Assembly (NCBI GenBank): GCA_013398955.1
Contig: VWPU01012620.1
Coordinates: forward strand, 1-64,000
DNA length: 64,000 nucleotides
Direction: 5' to 3'
Origin: Callaeas wilsoni
Taxonomy: Eukaryota > Chordata > Aves > Passeriformes > Callaeidae
Under the pieces are notes generated by a model. The model saw nothing but the letters and a program-made list of their open reading frames with translations, searched no databases and had not been told where the DNA came from. Each line of letters begins with the position of its first letter. Positions within the stretch are counted from its first letter, which is position 1. Shown here in pieces: positions 11,901 through 25,186 of the stretch. Both the position numbers and the translations under genes were made by a program.

Positions 11901-12954
11901 ACAGGCTGGAGCTTGGACAGCAGCATCTGCCAGGCTCCTTGGATAGAAGCTGCGATGGGTTGGTCATGCCGAACCACATCCTGCTGCAGCTCCTCTGATA
12001 AGCCTGGGCTAGCTAATTAAAAGTTAGGATGTGTGCAGCCGTGCTCAGAGCAGCCGTGCTGTAGTGGAGTAGCTGGTGCTGCTGTTTGGGAAGGGGAGTT
12101 TGAGCTGGGTGTGAGCGGGAGCGGTTTGTGAGGAAGGGGCCAAAGGAAGGAGGTGTGGCTGCACATCCCACCCCGATGTGCTTAGGCTGAACAGCAGCAG
12201 TTGGAAGAGGGCAGCTGAGCTAATGCTTAGAAGGTGGAGGGATGGGAGACTCCGCACCAGGTCTTGGAAGTATGATCCTAACCCTCTGCTTGTCTCCTCC
12301 TTTCCTCCCCCACTCCCAAAGCCCCTCTTGGGCTGTGTGGAAGTGTCCCAGTTCTTGCAGCTGTGTTAATTGTAATGGGTCATTTAGTCCTGAAATCCCT
12401 GTTTAAAAGGGGCAAGTCCTTGCCTCGTGTGACAGCTGCAGCCTTGCACTTTTCCCCAGGCTGGAAATAACTGCATATGACACAGGAGCCGAGCGTGGCA
12501 TGGGGGAGGGAGGAAGGTTTCTGGCTTCCTCTTAGCGCTATAATGGCTTTGCTGTGTGACTCTTCTCCCATGCGGACCATAGCAGAGCCATTCCCCACAT
12601 ATTTAGCAGATCTCTCAGCTGGCAGTGCCCAGGCAATACTCTTAACAGCCTGGCACCCTCCAGGCTCTGTAGACTGGAGTCTTCCTGTGCAGCTGGGAGC
12701 AGGAGAGAAGGGATGTGAGGTGGTGGTGGAGATGCAGGACGCTTGCCTGGAGCATCAGGGAGCCTCCCTGGAACTCCCATCTGGAAGGACGAGCCTCGCT
12801 CTTCTGTGCAGAGGCAGAGACAAGGAGAGAGAAGGTGGGAATGTTTCTGCTCCCTGCTCCCCTCTTCAAAATCCAAAGCCTTGAGCCCATGGAAACCTGG
12901 CCAGCTTTTCCTCCTAGCTGAAGGGCTGTCTCCTGATTGGAATGACAGCTTTGA

Positions 12955-13080
12955 ACTGGAAGACATTATTTCATTAGCGTGCTAATCAGATACAGAGATT
13001 ACCTGATTGGCTACTTAATAATTAAATGAAGTTGCCTGTAATTCTTTGAGCACACACAGAACTAATTAAATTAACCCTTC
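12955..13080. promoter_or_regulatory. Candidate conserved non-coding element (TAAT-rich)
   Basis: This short AT-rich island in more GC-rich intron has many homeodomain-type cores: GCTAATCAGATAC, CTACTTAATAATTAAATGA and ACTAATTAAATTAA. Such clusters are common in vertebrate developmental enhancers. This is composition-based inference only; no alignment was possible. Confidence 0.25.
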
Positions 13081-16000
13081 ACTGCCCTGCATGCCTGGGA
13101 TGCACTTGTGTGAAATGGAGAGGGCAGCTTCCCCAGTGTGGGGACTGTGAGCCAGGAGGGGGTGGTGGTCATGAAGTAGCCACTGCTGGACTGCCAGAGT
13201 GGTCTTATCAGGAGCCTGGAGAGGAGAAGATGATGCACTCCTATACCCTTTCACTTTAGCTGGCGTTTGGCACACCTGGTGTATGATCAGTATGTCTGGC
13301 AATGGGCTACCAACAAATCCTGTCTCCAGATAGCCTAAAGAATGCGCTGGGCTCGTGGAGTTGATGCCAAGGCATGCAGAGTAACCCCCCCCATGGCTCA
13401 GAATCACCAGAGAGAAGGAAAGATGCACCTGGCAGTTCTTGAGGAGAAACAGTCAAACAGAGACCAGAAGATGTTCTCCTGTACTTCTGAAGCATTATTC
13501 CTCCCTGTCCCCACTGGCACATAGGCACAAGCCGGGTTCTTTCCTTGCCCTTGGCAGGATTCCACCGATTGCACTTCTTGCTGACCACCTATTTCTCTCT
13601 ACTGCTGCAGTGTCCACTCGAGGGAACTGCATTTTGCACATGCTCACAAAGGTGTGTTTCCAATAGTTTGAGGAGGACACAGAAGTCGTATCAGTGCTGT
13701 AACTTTCTTTTATTAGAGATTGAAAAAAAAAAAGTGAAAGGAGTAATAAACAGAAAGTTTCCTTGTGTTTTCCAGCCCCAGCGCTATGCCCAAGCTTTCA
13801 GCTTCTGTAATGCTAGAGGTGTGGCAGTTTGAAATTTATAGTGAAAGGCTGATTTTTATAATGTGTGAGAGAATTGTTACCGTGTCGAAGACACTCTGTG
13901 TTTGATCATTTCATCGCTAGGGTGAAGAGTTAGCATCTATAATTTTTTTGTATCCGTTTTTAGTGCTAAGCACTGGGTTGAGGCAACAGGAAAACTACCT
14001 TATAATAATCTAACTCTCTTCCCTTGCTGCTGCCACTGTCTCCTTCTAGACTTTGCCCATACATGTTAAAATGAAACTGTCAAATTAAGCACATTTCACT
14101 GTCATCCAGAGCTAAACTTGGCAGAGAAGAGCCCTTGGACCTTCTGGCCTAAGTTAACCACGGCTGGCTTCAGCTACCCCAGTAAGGAATTGCTGCGGCA
14201 TGCAGAACAGCTTTCCCCTTCCCCGTGGTCCATGTTGCTGACTCTGTCCTCTTTTTCCCTGAAGATTGGTTGTAGCAGCAGTGTCCTTGGAGCCAGCAGA
14301 GGGATAAATATCTTGAGCCACTGCTTTGTCTTTAAAATCTGGCTTCCACATGACAGGCAGCCCAAAATGCTTTCGAAAACAGGTCAGGAGACAGAAGAAA
14401 ACAGGGAGGATGGGAAACAAAAGGGCAGCTTTCAGGGTAATTAGATGGTTTCAGTGCTCCTTCTGGCAGGGAGCATTCGCTGGTGAGACATGACCCCCGG
14501 TGCTGGCTCTCTACAGATGTGGCTATGCTGACAGCGTTTGAAGGAAGAGCAGAGAGAACAGCCAGCGAGCCTTGGGATGTCCTTGTGTCCCTGCTGATCT
14601 CTGAGATTTAGCATCTCCACTTCCAAGCACTCGGATCTGCTTCTCCCCACAAGCCGACCTGTGCTATCCCTGCACTCTCCTCTGCCTTCCTGGGTCAGAC
14701 CCAGATCTGTGATTCCCACCTGCGACTGCCAGCCGGGGTCTCTGGAAAGGTGCTTGGCCCCATTTTATGAGCCAGTGGGCAGGCATAGGTCTTAAAAGTG
14801 TGGCTTTGGGGGAGGCAGGGAGAGTGGGTCGAGTGCATGCAAGGCTAAGCTGGAGCCCAGATACAGAAGCCAGTTAGGCTTTAGTATTATTAATATTTGA
14901 TGGTGTCCTGTTGTAAGTAAGGCTAGCAGATGTGTCTGGCCTGTTGCTGCAGTAGAAAGCTGTTTTCAGACATTTCTAAAACAAAGGATATTCCAGTGTG
15001 TGATGGAAGTGGCCATTTAAATGCATCTGACCATAAAGATGCTGCCTGCCAGCAATTTTGGTATCAGAGCTTGTGGGACTCACTGCTTGTGGGCAAAATC
15101 GTGCTCTGTCAGACGGAGCCTGAATGCTGGAGATTGGGTTTGGGGATGGAGTTCAGGGAGGCTTTTTACGTCTTGTGTCCTCCTCTTTGTTTTTGTTTAC
15201 GGGTTTACAAAGTCAGATTAGCATTTCAATGTTGGAGGCGAAAGCCCTTGGGCAGTGGTGGAAGGCAGCCTGGTTTAGCCGGTTTGGGATTAATGCTCCT
15301 TTCCCAGCAGCCGTCCTTCCTTCCCAGCTCTGGTGAGGAGCAAAGCCCGAGGCTTCTCCCTGTTGGGAATGCACCCAAGCTGCAGATGCCTCTCCAGCGT
15401 GTCTCAAGGTAGATGCGCAGTGTCACCGGGAAGGGTAATTAGCCTTCTTTTCAGGCAAGGATAATTGTTTTATTATTTTAAATGGTAGCACAAGTTCGGG
15501 GGGAATAAAAAAACAACCCGCTAAGAGCTCTCAATCCATAAGCTGTTCACTTTTTCTGGTTGTAGCTGCTGGTCTAATAGGTGCTGCCTGTCCACCAATT
15601 TGGCTTTGCTTTAATCCTGGGAATCTCAGAATCCAAGGTCCTATTGCTGTAGTAAAGCAGTGTGTTGAATAAAAGAGAAGTCCATGCCCCTTTCCTCTCC
15701 CTGTCGGGCATAATGCTGTATTCAGTGTAAATTTAGGGCAAGTCCAGTGGGTTCAAGTCAGTGTACTCTGGACTTAGGTTTTAATTGCAGAAAGTAGTGT
15801 CTCTTCCGAAACCAAAATTATCTCTTTGGGCTATTCTCTGTTCACCAGAGCTGGATGCTGCTCCATGCAGTACCCAATCCATATGCTGAATATGCAGAGC
15901 ATGGAAACAGCCTTGGATGCTCCTGCAGTGCAAGACTCTTGCATGTGGTTGAGCTTGCAAACTTAAATTCACACAAGAAGCTTAAAGAGGACGTAGTTTA

Positions 16001-17592
16001 AGCATAAGAACTTATTTGTGCTTATTGCTTCTTTATTCTGAAGAAAATATGGAGATCATTTTGAAATGTTCCCCCAGTTTGATTAAATTGTTCATATGGC
16101 TTTGGCCCCTCTGTGCAAAGATGGCACTGTATTCTTTGTTGGAAGACTCTAAAAAATTCTCAGCTTGTAGCTATTAACAAAAAGCGGTCTGAGTGTGTAA
16201 AAAAAAAGTTTCTCTAGGTTTGTTCCACCTTCTCAGGTGTCTCAAGTCAAGTTCTAATTTCTTTGGTTCTAGTGTATTTTATAACCACCAGTACTTTGTG
16301 CCTGCCTACTTATGCTAGGACACTGCGCACACCTTCATTCCTCACTGCCCTCCACATTGCTGTTTGTCTGCTGTCTGGGAGAGGAGTCCTTCAGGGTGCC
16401 AATATGTTAAGCTGTTGAGAGAATGGGGAGAGATGAGATGAAGGTATTGTTATGCTGGAAGGTGTTAATTGGTGCTATCAGCCACTTGTTTGATTTCTAG
16501 ACAATTACAGCAGTCCTTGAAGTTGTGTCTGAGCCAAGCAAATGGCAGGGGCTCTGCAAGTCCCCCATCTCTTTTTTTTGAGTGCTTATTTCCCCACTGC
16601 CACTCACAAAAATTAGCAGAGCTCTGTCTAGAAACTTGAGCGGAGAGGATGTGCCTGGATGTTGAGGAGCTAGCTGGGTGTACTGCACAGAAGTTATCAC
16701 CTTGCTTGTGAGCCCCGGCCTAGCAGAGTGGCTTGGCAGGGGATGGAGAGGAGATGCTGAATGGTGTGGGGATGTTTCTGAGTTCCTTAGGAGCAGAGGA
16801 ACTCATGCACTTGGGGGATGTTTTCTTTTGTCATGTTTCCCGTTTTGGAGGCAGACGCTTGGTATTATTTAGGGCAGAGTCCTCCTGTAGGGCCAACACC
16901 CAGCTATCAAATAGAACCTCGTATTTGTAGTCCGGGATTTCTGCCCAGGACAAGTGAGAGCATCCATTCCTCCCCCTGTAGGAGGGACAAGATCTGACCT
17001 GTGGCAGCAGAAGAGTGCCTGGCTCCTCTGCGGCAAGAGGAGAAACCCTCTCCACAGCTGCCCTTTCTCCTACACCTGGGAAGGAAGGAACCATCCTCAT
17101 TTCCCTGATTTCTCTTTCTACTTATTTTCCCGGGTGCAGTGAGAAGTGGGATGGGGAGTAGCACCTGCAGAAGCTTGGAGACAGGGTGTATTATAATGCC
17201 TCCTTCTTCCATCCAAAGGTCCAAGATTTGTTGAACATTACTCAGCCATAACTTTGTGTGGATCTCTTGGCATACACAGAGACACATGAATCCAGCCCCG
17301 AGTGCCTGTTCATGACATTCCTTTGGTCGTGGTGGGTGGAGCATTGCCACCCTGCTGTCCTTCCCTGGTGTCATGGCTTTGCTTGCTGCTTTTCCTGAAT
17401 GTTCATGCTGTGCACCTGGTTTCGTGCTGTGTCATACGTGGAAAACGGAGTGAGAGAAGGCAGCTGAACAGAGGGGTGATGCTAAATGGAGGCTGAGACC
17501 TTGAAGGTGTAAATGACTTGTGAGGACCATTATGTGAGAGGAAAGTCAGTCAAGAGTTGATTTCAGAGAAGACTGATAAGGAAACCTCAATA

Positions 17593-17697
17593 CAGAATCA
17601 CAAAAATCTATGGTCAGAGTGGACCCCTGGAAGTCTCTTATCCAACCTCTTTGTTGGATTCAGGCTGTCACCAACAGTAGCTCAGGTTAACCATGGT
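17593..17697 (-). mobile_element. CR1 LINE 3'-end fragment, minus strand
   Basis: Plus-strand text CAGAATCACAAAAATCTATG, then GGACCCCTGGAAGTCTCTTATCCAACCTC (read in two blocks), is the reverse complement of an avian CR1 3' end. Matching words include the terminal octamer-like repeat and the GGTTGGA..AGAGACTTCC block. About 100 bases remain and the copy is more diverged than the one at 3417. Confidence 0.75.
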
Positions 17698-20600
17698 CTG
17701 AAGAATGCATAATTTCTCTGTTCTTTTCTGTTCTCTGAATGCTTTTTTCTGTTCCTTTCCCTTTTCCCATTCCCCCAAAAGAGAGCAGAATTGTTACTTT
17801 CAGTGCTGAAGCAGGGATACACCTTTGGTAGTGTTTTTTTGAAACTCCATTCAAGCTGTGGCTGACAGTAAGTCGGGTTTGGAAACTGCGGGTTCTTTTT
17901 TTCATTCTGTAGGGAATAGTTTGCCTTTGAGGGATGTTTGTTGCTTGTGCAGGAATACCTTGCTTCAGGAGTCATTATGCAGGCACTCCAAATGGGACCT
18001 GTGGGTAAGCACCACACAAAATAGCAGCTGTTGCCTTGAGAGAAATGCCTTAGGCCAGACAGGAAGATTTTTATTTGTTTTATTGTTGAGAATAGATAGC
18101 CAAGAGTTCTGGCCTTTGGTCTTTTGATACATAGCTTGTTTTTCATCCACTCCTACATGCCTGAAATCTGTGTGATTATCTAGTCCCTATATCCCTATCA
18201 GCACCTTCACAGGTGTTCCACTGCAACTCCTTCTGGGGCTGCACTGGAACAGCTGACCTGGACAGTGGATAAAAAAACCTAAAACCCCTCAACTCCCATT
18301 CCCTCCAGTTATTTTTTGCCTGGATTAGTTTCATGAGCTGGCTTATAGAGTGGCCTGGCAAATAGTTGTGCCAGCCATACCGTGGTATGGAGTTTGAATA
18401 AGCGGTGGGGATGAGCAAAGGGGCAAGAATAATTTGGTGTTCCAAGTGGACTGTCATGTCAGACTGATCATGCAGGCATTTATCACTGTCAGTGGAAAGA
18501 AATTGAACTTTGAGAGATGAGAAGAGTCTATTTTAGAATGACATGAATCACTCTGAAGGTGTTCCCCTCTTTTCTCCGTGGATGATGATGGGGAGCTGAG
18601 TGCACCAGCTCTGACAAGGCATCGAACTTAAACCTCACTTTTTGACTCTTATATTTTAATAACGAAAGTATTGGCATGCCTGATTATTGTTCATAATGCT
18701 TCACCTTCAGTGCTGTTGTAAATATAGAAAATGTCACAGCTGGAAGCAGGATCCCAAACTTCCTAACAGGGCAGATGTGAGCAGTAGCGATGCCATGAAA
18801 ATCCAGCTGCTAACCATATAATTGGTTGAATGTTAGCTCTGGGGAGAAAAAAAACAACCCACTTTTAAACACTGCCCATTACCTTACCTTTGGGTAAGGC
18901 TGCCCAGAAAATGGAGGTGTTCCTGCACACTTTTCAGCATTTCTGTCCTGCAGTGCTGTCTTCAAAGAGCAATACTGTCTGCTCGCCTGCTGATGTAATT
19001 TGTACTTGAGCTCAAGTGGCAGTGACGGTAGAGAACGTGCCGGCTTCAAATCACCACTGTGACATGATAGCGAGGGTTTTGTTGTACATTATTGGAGGGG
19101 CTTTTGTGTTGAAACTGATGCTAAATGATTACAAATTCAGTTACTTGACAGCAAACACTGCAACCTTTAATTCGGTGCCTTGTACCTGTAGATGGTGATT
19201 GGTTTTTAATGACAGGGTCGTATGCTTTTTCCATGGGCTTGCTCTGGTAGGGGAGGTGGTGCTGAGAGTACAAGCCAAGGCCGTGCACTGGAGGAGGCTG
19301 TGGGCTGTGTGCTTCTCACCTTGTTTGCTAAAGAAGCTCGGAAGTGGGCAGGATAGGAGAGATGGAGGCTGCCACAGGAAAAGAAAGGATGTCTGTTGGT
19401 TCCATGAGGGCAAAGTGCTAGATCTGTCTAGCCAGAGGCAAGGCTGATGTGAGGTCCCCCTTCTGCCCTAAGAGATGACAGCTCCTTTTCATCCACCAGT
19501 TCAACTTTGTGGGCCTGTGCTTATGTAGGGAGGAGAAAGAATGATCCAGGTTTCCAAAGCTAAATTTTGGAGGGATTTTGGTTCGTTTTTCAACTGAAAT
19601 TATTTTGGTTGTCTGGCTTACAAGAAAGCACTAAAATGAGTGGGATAGAAGTTGTGTTTTCAGTCTCAGCACTCATTTTTTGCAGACTTATGACTCTGGG
19701 TGAGTTGCTTATGCCTCATTTCTCACAAGAAATCTTCATTTACCTGTCTGAGTAGCGGTGCTCTCCCCCAGAGCAGCTCAGGAGATGTGCCTGCCCTCAG
19801 CTGTGGAAACAAAATGCTTCACAAGCTATTGTGGGAGCTGGGAAGGAGCTTAGGTGAAGCCAAGGGATACTGGCATAAATTACTGCATCGGCTGAAGCAC
19901 AGAGGGCAAAGGCTCCTTCACCCACCATTTGTGCTCCAGAGCTCCACCTTGGGCCCTGGCTCCTTCCATGTGTCTCCATTCCCAGCAGCTGGTCATCCAG
20001 ATGATCCAGATAAGGACATGTTTTTCATTTGCTGAATTAGCCAGCTGAGGAGCTGTGGGTATTGGCCAGTACAGGGAGCCACAACAGGGAGATGGGTTAA
20101 AAGTGGCAGAGTTGAGTTTATGTCAGTACTGCTCTGGCATATCTGGTTCAGCCTGAAGCATCTGAACTCTGTTGCCAAACTTTAGCTTTAGAAAGTGTTG
20201 AATGTTTGGTGCTGAAGTTGAAATTGGTAGCAGTGCTGCAGGGAAGAGCCAGCCTGTTACAGGTTCCCTGGGTGGCCTTGGATAAGGCACCGTGCTCCTC
20301 CTTGCTTTCCCTGCCTCTGGGGTGTATTGCTACCTACCCACCTTCTCCCAGCCCTGGGAAAAATAACAATTAAGTCTCTGTCGTGTTCTAAATGCTGCCA
20401 TAAAAATGCCAAGGATGTGGCTTGTGGGATTCTTTTCGGGACAATCTCAAATAGAGGTGCACCCATTGGATGCTTAAATAGAGAGGTTAGTTTTGCTAGT
20501 GTTGGTCAATTTTTTCCCCCCACCAATTTCTCATTTGTCAAATAAGATTAAAAATCATTAACTTGTAAATAGATTGAGAAAAGAGTTAATGCTTATTGGA

Positions 20601-22098
20601 TTGAGATGCTGTGTGGAGGCCACCACAGAAAAAGGTCTGTGAAGCGATTAATAGCTTATTTGGTGGCCAGGCTCGGAAGCAATGTAGCAAATTAGGCATA
20701 GAGATACATAAAGAATAAGGAGGATAAAAATCAATATTGAACAGCTGTCTTTACTTCCTAGTCTCACACTCCCATGTACTGAATGAAGCGTAATGGAGAT
20801 GTGATTACTCATTTTATTACTATTGTAAAGGGTTTGAGTAATGGGACAGGCCTCAGGTTGGTTTTATAGTCCTGAATGTAGCATTTCCCCCTTCACACGC
20901 TGTCACCTGAACCGTTGCAGAAAGTCAGCAGCCTGCACGGAATACATGAAAGAGGTGGTAATAAGTGAGGCTGTGCAGCAATGTAAAACCTGAAAGACAC
21001 CACTTAACAGGGAGTGAAGAGTGGAATAAAGCTTTGGTTTTCCTCGTTTGGGTGGGGACAGGAGGGAACAGGGGGAAAAATGTGTGCTGAGGCTACTGGA
21101 ATTGAAGAAATTGAGAATGGAGGGAATTGCCTGGATCAGCAATATGCAGAGTGCCTTACTGGTTGTTGGTTTGAAGTGTCCTGCTATCAGATGGCTTTCT
21201 GACTTTGTGATTGCTAGCAGACTCAAAATTGTAGGATATGCAGCTCTGACTCAGAAGACAGATGATTCTTCTGATAATACATCTGTAAAACCTAACTTTT
21301 TCTTTTTAATAACCTAACTATTGTAGTCTCAACAGATCGGTGATTGCAAAAATGCAAATTTCTGTATGCCTGATGAGGTCGGCTGTATGGAGTGGATGTT
21401 GTCAACAAGCTGGCTGGTGCTGCTGCCGCTCCAGTCTCTTCGGGGATAATAGAATCTGGGAACAATTAAGAGGCAGCGTAATCAGTTCCTGGGGGCAGGA
21501 GCGTACCCTCTTGCTTTTCAGCATTCCCTTGGCTGACTCATGAACTCTGTTGATTGACTTGGGAAGCAAATGAATCCAGCTCTCCTCCACAAGGAAGAGT
21601 TATGGAGGCAAGGTGGTGAGAGGAATACATCAGATCTCAGGCAGCTTCTGCCCTCTGCGCTGTGAAATGTGTGGAATTTACAATGGTTGCTTAGCTGCTA
21701 AGCGAGTAGGATTTTTTTTTTAACTTTGTTTTTGCCCCTAAGCCCTGTCCATCCTTTAAACGAAGGACTACAGCAAGCTATAGCTGGTGAAATGCTCACA
21801 CATAAGCACAGAGGACAGTCTTGGCAGCTTGCTAGAAAACAAACTGTAACTAACTATAGCTGGCCAAAAATATATGCAGCCATAAGATTTGCAAGCACTT
21901 TGTATGGGCTTTGGTAAATGAAGGAAGTGGTGTGTTTGGATTCACATCTCCTTGGGCTCCCCTCTGTTATCCAGCTGTTCCCAGGCTGGTAACTAAGAAC
22001 TTAAGGGTGCAGGTAGACATCCCTAGTTTAATGCACTGTTTTCATATTTCCTTCCACCCAGGAATCCTAAGAGTGTCCGTGGCTGGTTAGTGAGTGCA
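17698..22098. other. Intron sequence, no gene seen
   Basis: Unique intron. A possible weak MIR remnant at 20225-20350 is listed separately. An AT-rich segment at about 20540-20720, with ATTAATAGCTTATTTG and related words, resembles a conserved non-coding element, but this cannot be tested here. Confidence 0.45.
20225..20350 (+). mobile_element. Possible MIR remnant, weak
   Basis: CCCTGGGTGGCCTTGGATAAG followed by CCTGCCTCTGGGGTG and TACCTACC resembles the MIR core 'ctgtgtgaccttgggcaagtcac ... gtacctacc' in the forward direction. The similarity is limited and interrupted, so chance is possible. Confidence 0.3.
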
Positions 22099-22642
22099 GC
22101 CAGGCAGGATCCCTGGGAGGCAGGCAGGCAGGATCCCTGGGAGGCAGGCAGGATCCCTGGGAGCCAGCCAGGCAGGATCCCTGGGAGGCAAGCAGGCAGA
22201 ATCCTCGGGAGGCAGGCAGGATCCCCAGGAGCCAGGCAGGCAGGATCCCCGGGAGCCAGGCAGGCAGGATCCCTGGGAGCCAGGCAGGATCCCTGGGAGC
22301 CAGGCAGGATCCCCGGAAGCAAGGCAGGATCCCCAGGGAGCCAGGCAGGCAGGACCCCCAGGAGCGAGCCAGGATCCCCGGGAGGCAGGCAGGCAGGACC
22401 CCCGGGAGGGAGGCAGGATCCCCGGGAGCGAGGCAGGCAGGATCCGCGGGAGGCAGGCAGGATCCCCGGGAGGCAGGCAGGCAGGACCCCCGGGAGGGAG
22501 GCAGGATCCCCGGGAGCGAGGCAGGCAGGATCCGCGGGAGGCAGGCAGGATCCCCGGGAGGCAGGCAGGCAGGACCCCCGGGAGGGAGGCAGGATCCCCG
22601 GGAGCGAGGCAGGCAGGATCCGCGGGAGGCAGGCAGGATCCT
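22099..22642. repeat. GC-rich minisatellite with 88-bp higher-order unit
   Basis: About 540 bases built from variants of a core GGCAGGATCCCCGGGAG joined by GGCAGGCA linkers. Early units (22099-22370) vary in linker length and carry CCTGGGAGCC variants. From about 22373 a compound unit containing CAGGACCCCCGGGAGGGAGG, GGATCCCCGGGAGCGAGG and GGATCCGCGGGAGG repeats three times with an exact 88-base period: the marker GATCCGCGGG is at 22441, 22529 and 22617. The array carries alternating palindromes GGATCC and CCCGGG. It lacks stops in all three minus frames and two plus frames, giving overlapping open frames of 195-236 codons that are a by-product of composition, not genes. Confidence 0.95.
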
Positions 22643-25186
22643 GGTCTCGCAGGTGGGGCTGGGTGTGCTGCAGAAGGGTGAGGTGATGTGCCACAAGCCT
22701 GCTGCGTGAATGTGGGCAGTCTGCAACACACACCAGATCCTCTGTCTTCCAGCCCTACATGTGGGGAACACAAGAGTGCTTAAAGCACGAGAGTGCTCTA
22801 AACGTTTATTTTTTTTCTTTAGGGTTACTTAGTTCTTTTGCCAAACAGTCGCTTCTTTTTTCCTTTTATTTTAACTACTCTGTTTTGATGGTGGTACGCT
22901 TTAGGTAGTTACTCATCTCGCAGGCACATGGGGAATAAAAGCTTGCAATACACCAAAGGGTGTGCGAGGAAGGGATGGGCTGCACGAGCAGGACTTGCCC
23001 CTAACCAAGTTTAGTTTATGGTATCTTACATTCAAGGATGAGGAAGAAGGCCAGCGGTGAAAAATACTCCCAGAGGCTGACAGGAGAAGCTGCTGAGGGA
23101 AGGAGAAGAGACAAGCACATGGAAAATAAGCTCCTGCTCCCTCAAAATCGTGCATGCAGAATGATAGCGGGGTGGGGTGTGGGGGCGTGTAAGCAAGTAA
23201 CATCCCAGAAGCTGGAAGAATAAAATGAAAAGGCAGCAGGATCAGCCCGCAGATGAAAGGCAGCCCCTTTAACATTTGCTCCCGGACTCCGGCAACTCTC
23301 AGCAGTTGGCTGGAGACTAAGCTGGACGGTCCTGTGGAGCTCCAACAAAGGGACGAAACAAACCCCCGTCCCCCGGGGCCCCCCTCCCCGACAACGCGTG
23401 AAACAACTTGATAAATGATTGCTCTGTCAGGGGACGAGGGGATGGAGACGTCTGGGAGTGCAGGGGGAATGTATCTAATTCAGGCATGGAGGGGAGCAGG
23501 CCAAGGGGCGCTGGCATGGGAGTGTGAGGATCCCCTGCCTTGGCAGCAGAATTCAGAAATACGGCAGAGTGGGAAGGGGTGAGCGGCTCTCTGGAGGGGT
23601 TTCTGGGGAGCAGGCCATCGAGGCTTGGGGGGCTCGGTGAGTCTCCCCTGCCTCCAGCCCCCATGCTCGCATTACCTCATTTACTGGGGAGGGCAGGAAA
23701 CACAAACCTCCCCCCGCCGCTCCAGCCCAGCCCGGGCTGCTGATAGCATTGAAAGCTGCAGAAACAGGAGCCCGTGCCCCGGCTCTATTCAAGGGAACAT
23801 TAATTACCCTAAAACAAAAACAAGAGGAGTTCACAGCTGGGGCCCAACACTTCAGATCCCCCCTCCCTCGCTCCTTCCCTGCTGCTCCTCCAGTTTGTGC
23901 ACACTATCTATTTATACTGTCTCCCCTCCTAAAGGGCTGATACTGGGCCCGAGCACCCTTGGTGCCGAAAACTCTGCCAGCGGGATTTGTAGGGATTGTG
24001 CAGGCATCTTGCAGGCAGAGACGGTCCAAGGACTTGGTCCAAGGATCTGTGCTGGGAGAGAAGTGGCGTGCCACCACCACCCACCAAAAACAGGCTGTGT
24101 AGGTCGTGAAAAGCCGTGGCAGCTGGAATAACGAGCGGTCCTACATGGTCCGGATGGCCGCCGGCAGAAACCGGGCCTTGGGCGGCTTATCCTGGCAAGT
24201 AACTTCAGGGAGTCCTGCTGGAAGAAAATAAGGATTTGGTGGTGGTGTATTTTTCTCCCTCCCTCTCTGTGGGAATGGAGCAGAGAACTTAATTTAGAGC
24301 CCTCCTGAGCTGCTGGTTAATAGACGTTTGATCCAGGAGGCAGCTGCTGCCACCACTTACAAGGTGACCCAGAGCCCCGTTCTGGCGTGTCCCAGGCCAC
24401 TATGTCATGAGCACCAGTTGCCAGGAATAGAGAATGCAGCAATGTGTATAAATAAATAAAATGGGGTTTGAGTGCACTTCTGTGTTCAGCTGATGAAGAG
24501 GAAGGGCCTGGCTTCAGGAGGACTGAATGCTGAGCTTTGTTGTTGTTGTTTTAGTAGCTGTCACCCATCCAGAGAAGCTGGCCCCAGGCCTCACTCTAGG
24601 GGCACATCAGCAATAAATGATAACAAAAATAGGTAAAACGTGAGGAGGAGTGTTTTTAAACATGTGGAGGGCAGTGCTTGCCAGCTGTCAGCTTCCTGTC
24701 TCCACAGGAGAATTTGATCTCCCCGGGAATTGCCCTTCCCCTTCTCCTCTGTGCTCCTGCCCTAAGGTCTGTGATGAGCTTAGCAAGAACTTTGGCACGG
24801 GGTAAGGTGGCTTGCCTGCAGTGGAAACCTTGTGTTCCTTTAGGCTGCTGACCTTCTGACTGTGCATTAAAGGCTAAAATGCCTGAGTCTTCAAAACCCT
24901 CTAGGACCTCCTCTCGTGTGTCCGGAAAATTACCAAATACCTCACAGTTTGTTGGAAAATAATTGTTTAATATCTACAGTTCTGGTGTGAAGCTGTGAGA
25001 AGAGCACCTGGAAATGCTGGTGTGAGTGAGCAGCCTCTGTCAGAATCCAGCACCTGGAGTGTGTCACTGCAGGGCAGCCACTGGCATTGGTTTTGGGTTA
25101 AGTGAAACGCTGTTCAGCTCAGTTAAGCAGACCTATTTATAATGTGGAGTGGCCTGGTTCAAGCACGGCTGCAGATTAGGAGCTCC
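22643..25186. other. Intron sequence, no gene seen
   Basis: Unique intron with a GC-rich patch at 23340-23400 (CCCCCGTCCCCCGGGGCCCC) and a 13-bp doublet of GGTCCAAGGA at 24023 and 24036. There is a short (TTG)n near 24540. No exon or element was recognised. Confidence 0.45.

Larger units (their letters stand above)
5710..17592. other. Intron sequence, no gene seen
   Basis: About 12 kb without a recognisable exon, RNA gene or element. It holds small low-complexity tracts: (AAC)n at about 5889-5908, (CTGG)n at about 11607-11630, a 13-bp doublet CTTCTCCTCTTTA at 8798, and an A tract near 13724. A TAAT-rich stretch at 12955-13080 looks like a candidate conserved non-coding element. Open frames here have no domain signatures. 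Confidence 0.5.

Noticed and set aside
19675..19760. Possible MIR (ATGACTCTGGGTGAGTTGCT)
   Set aside because: Only about 20 bases resemble the MIR core; not enough to support a call.
22023..22773. Open frames of 195-236 codons with Cys/Pro or Gly/Arg/Asp repeats
   Set aside because: They translate a tandem repeat in several frames at once on both strands; no unique coding sequence.
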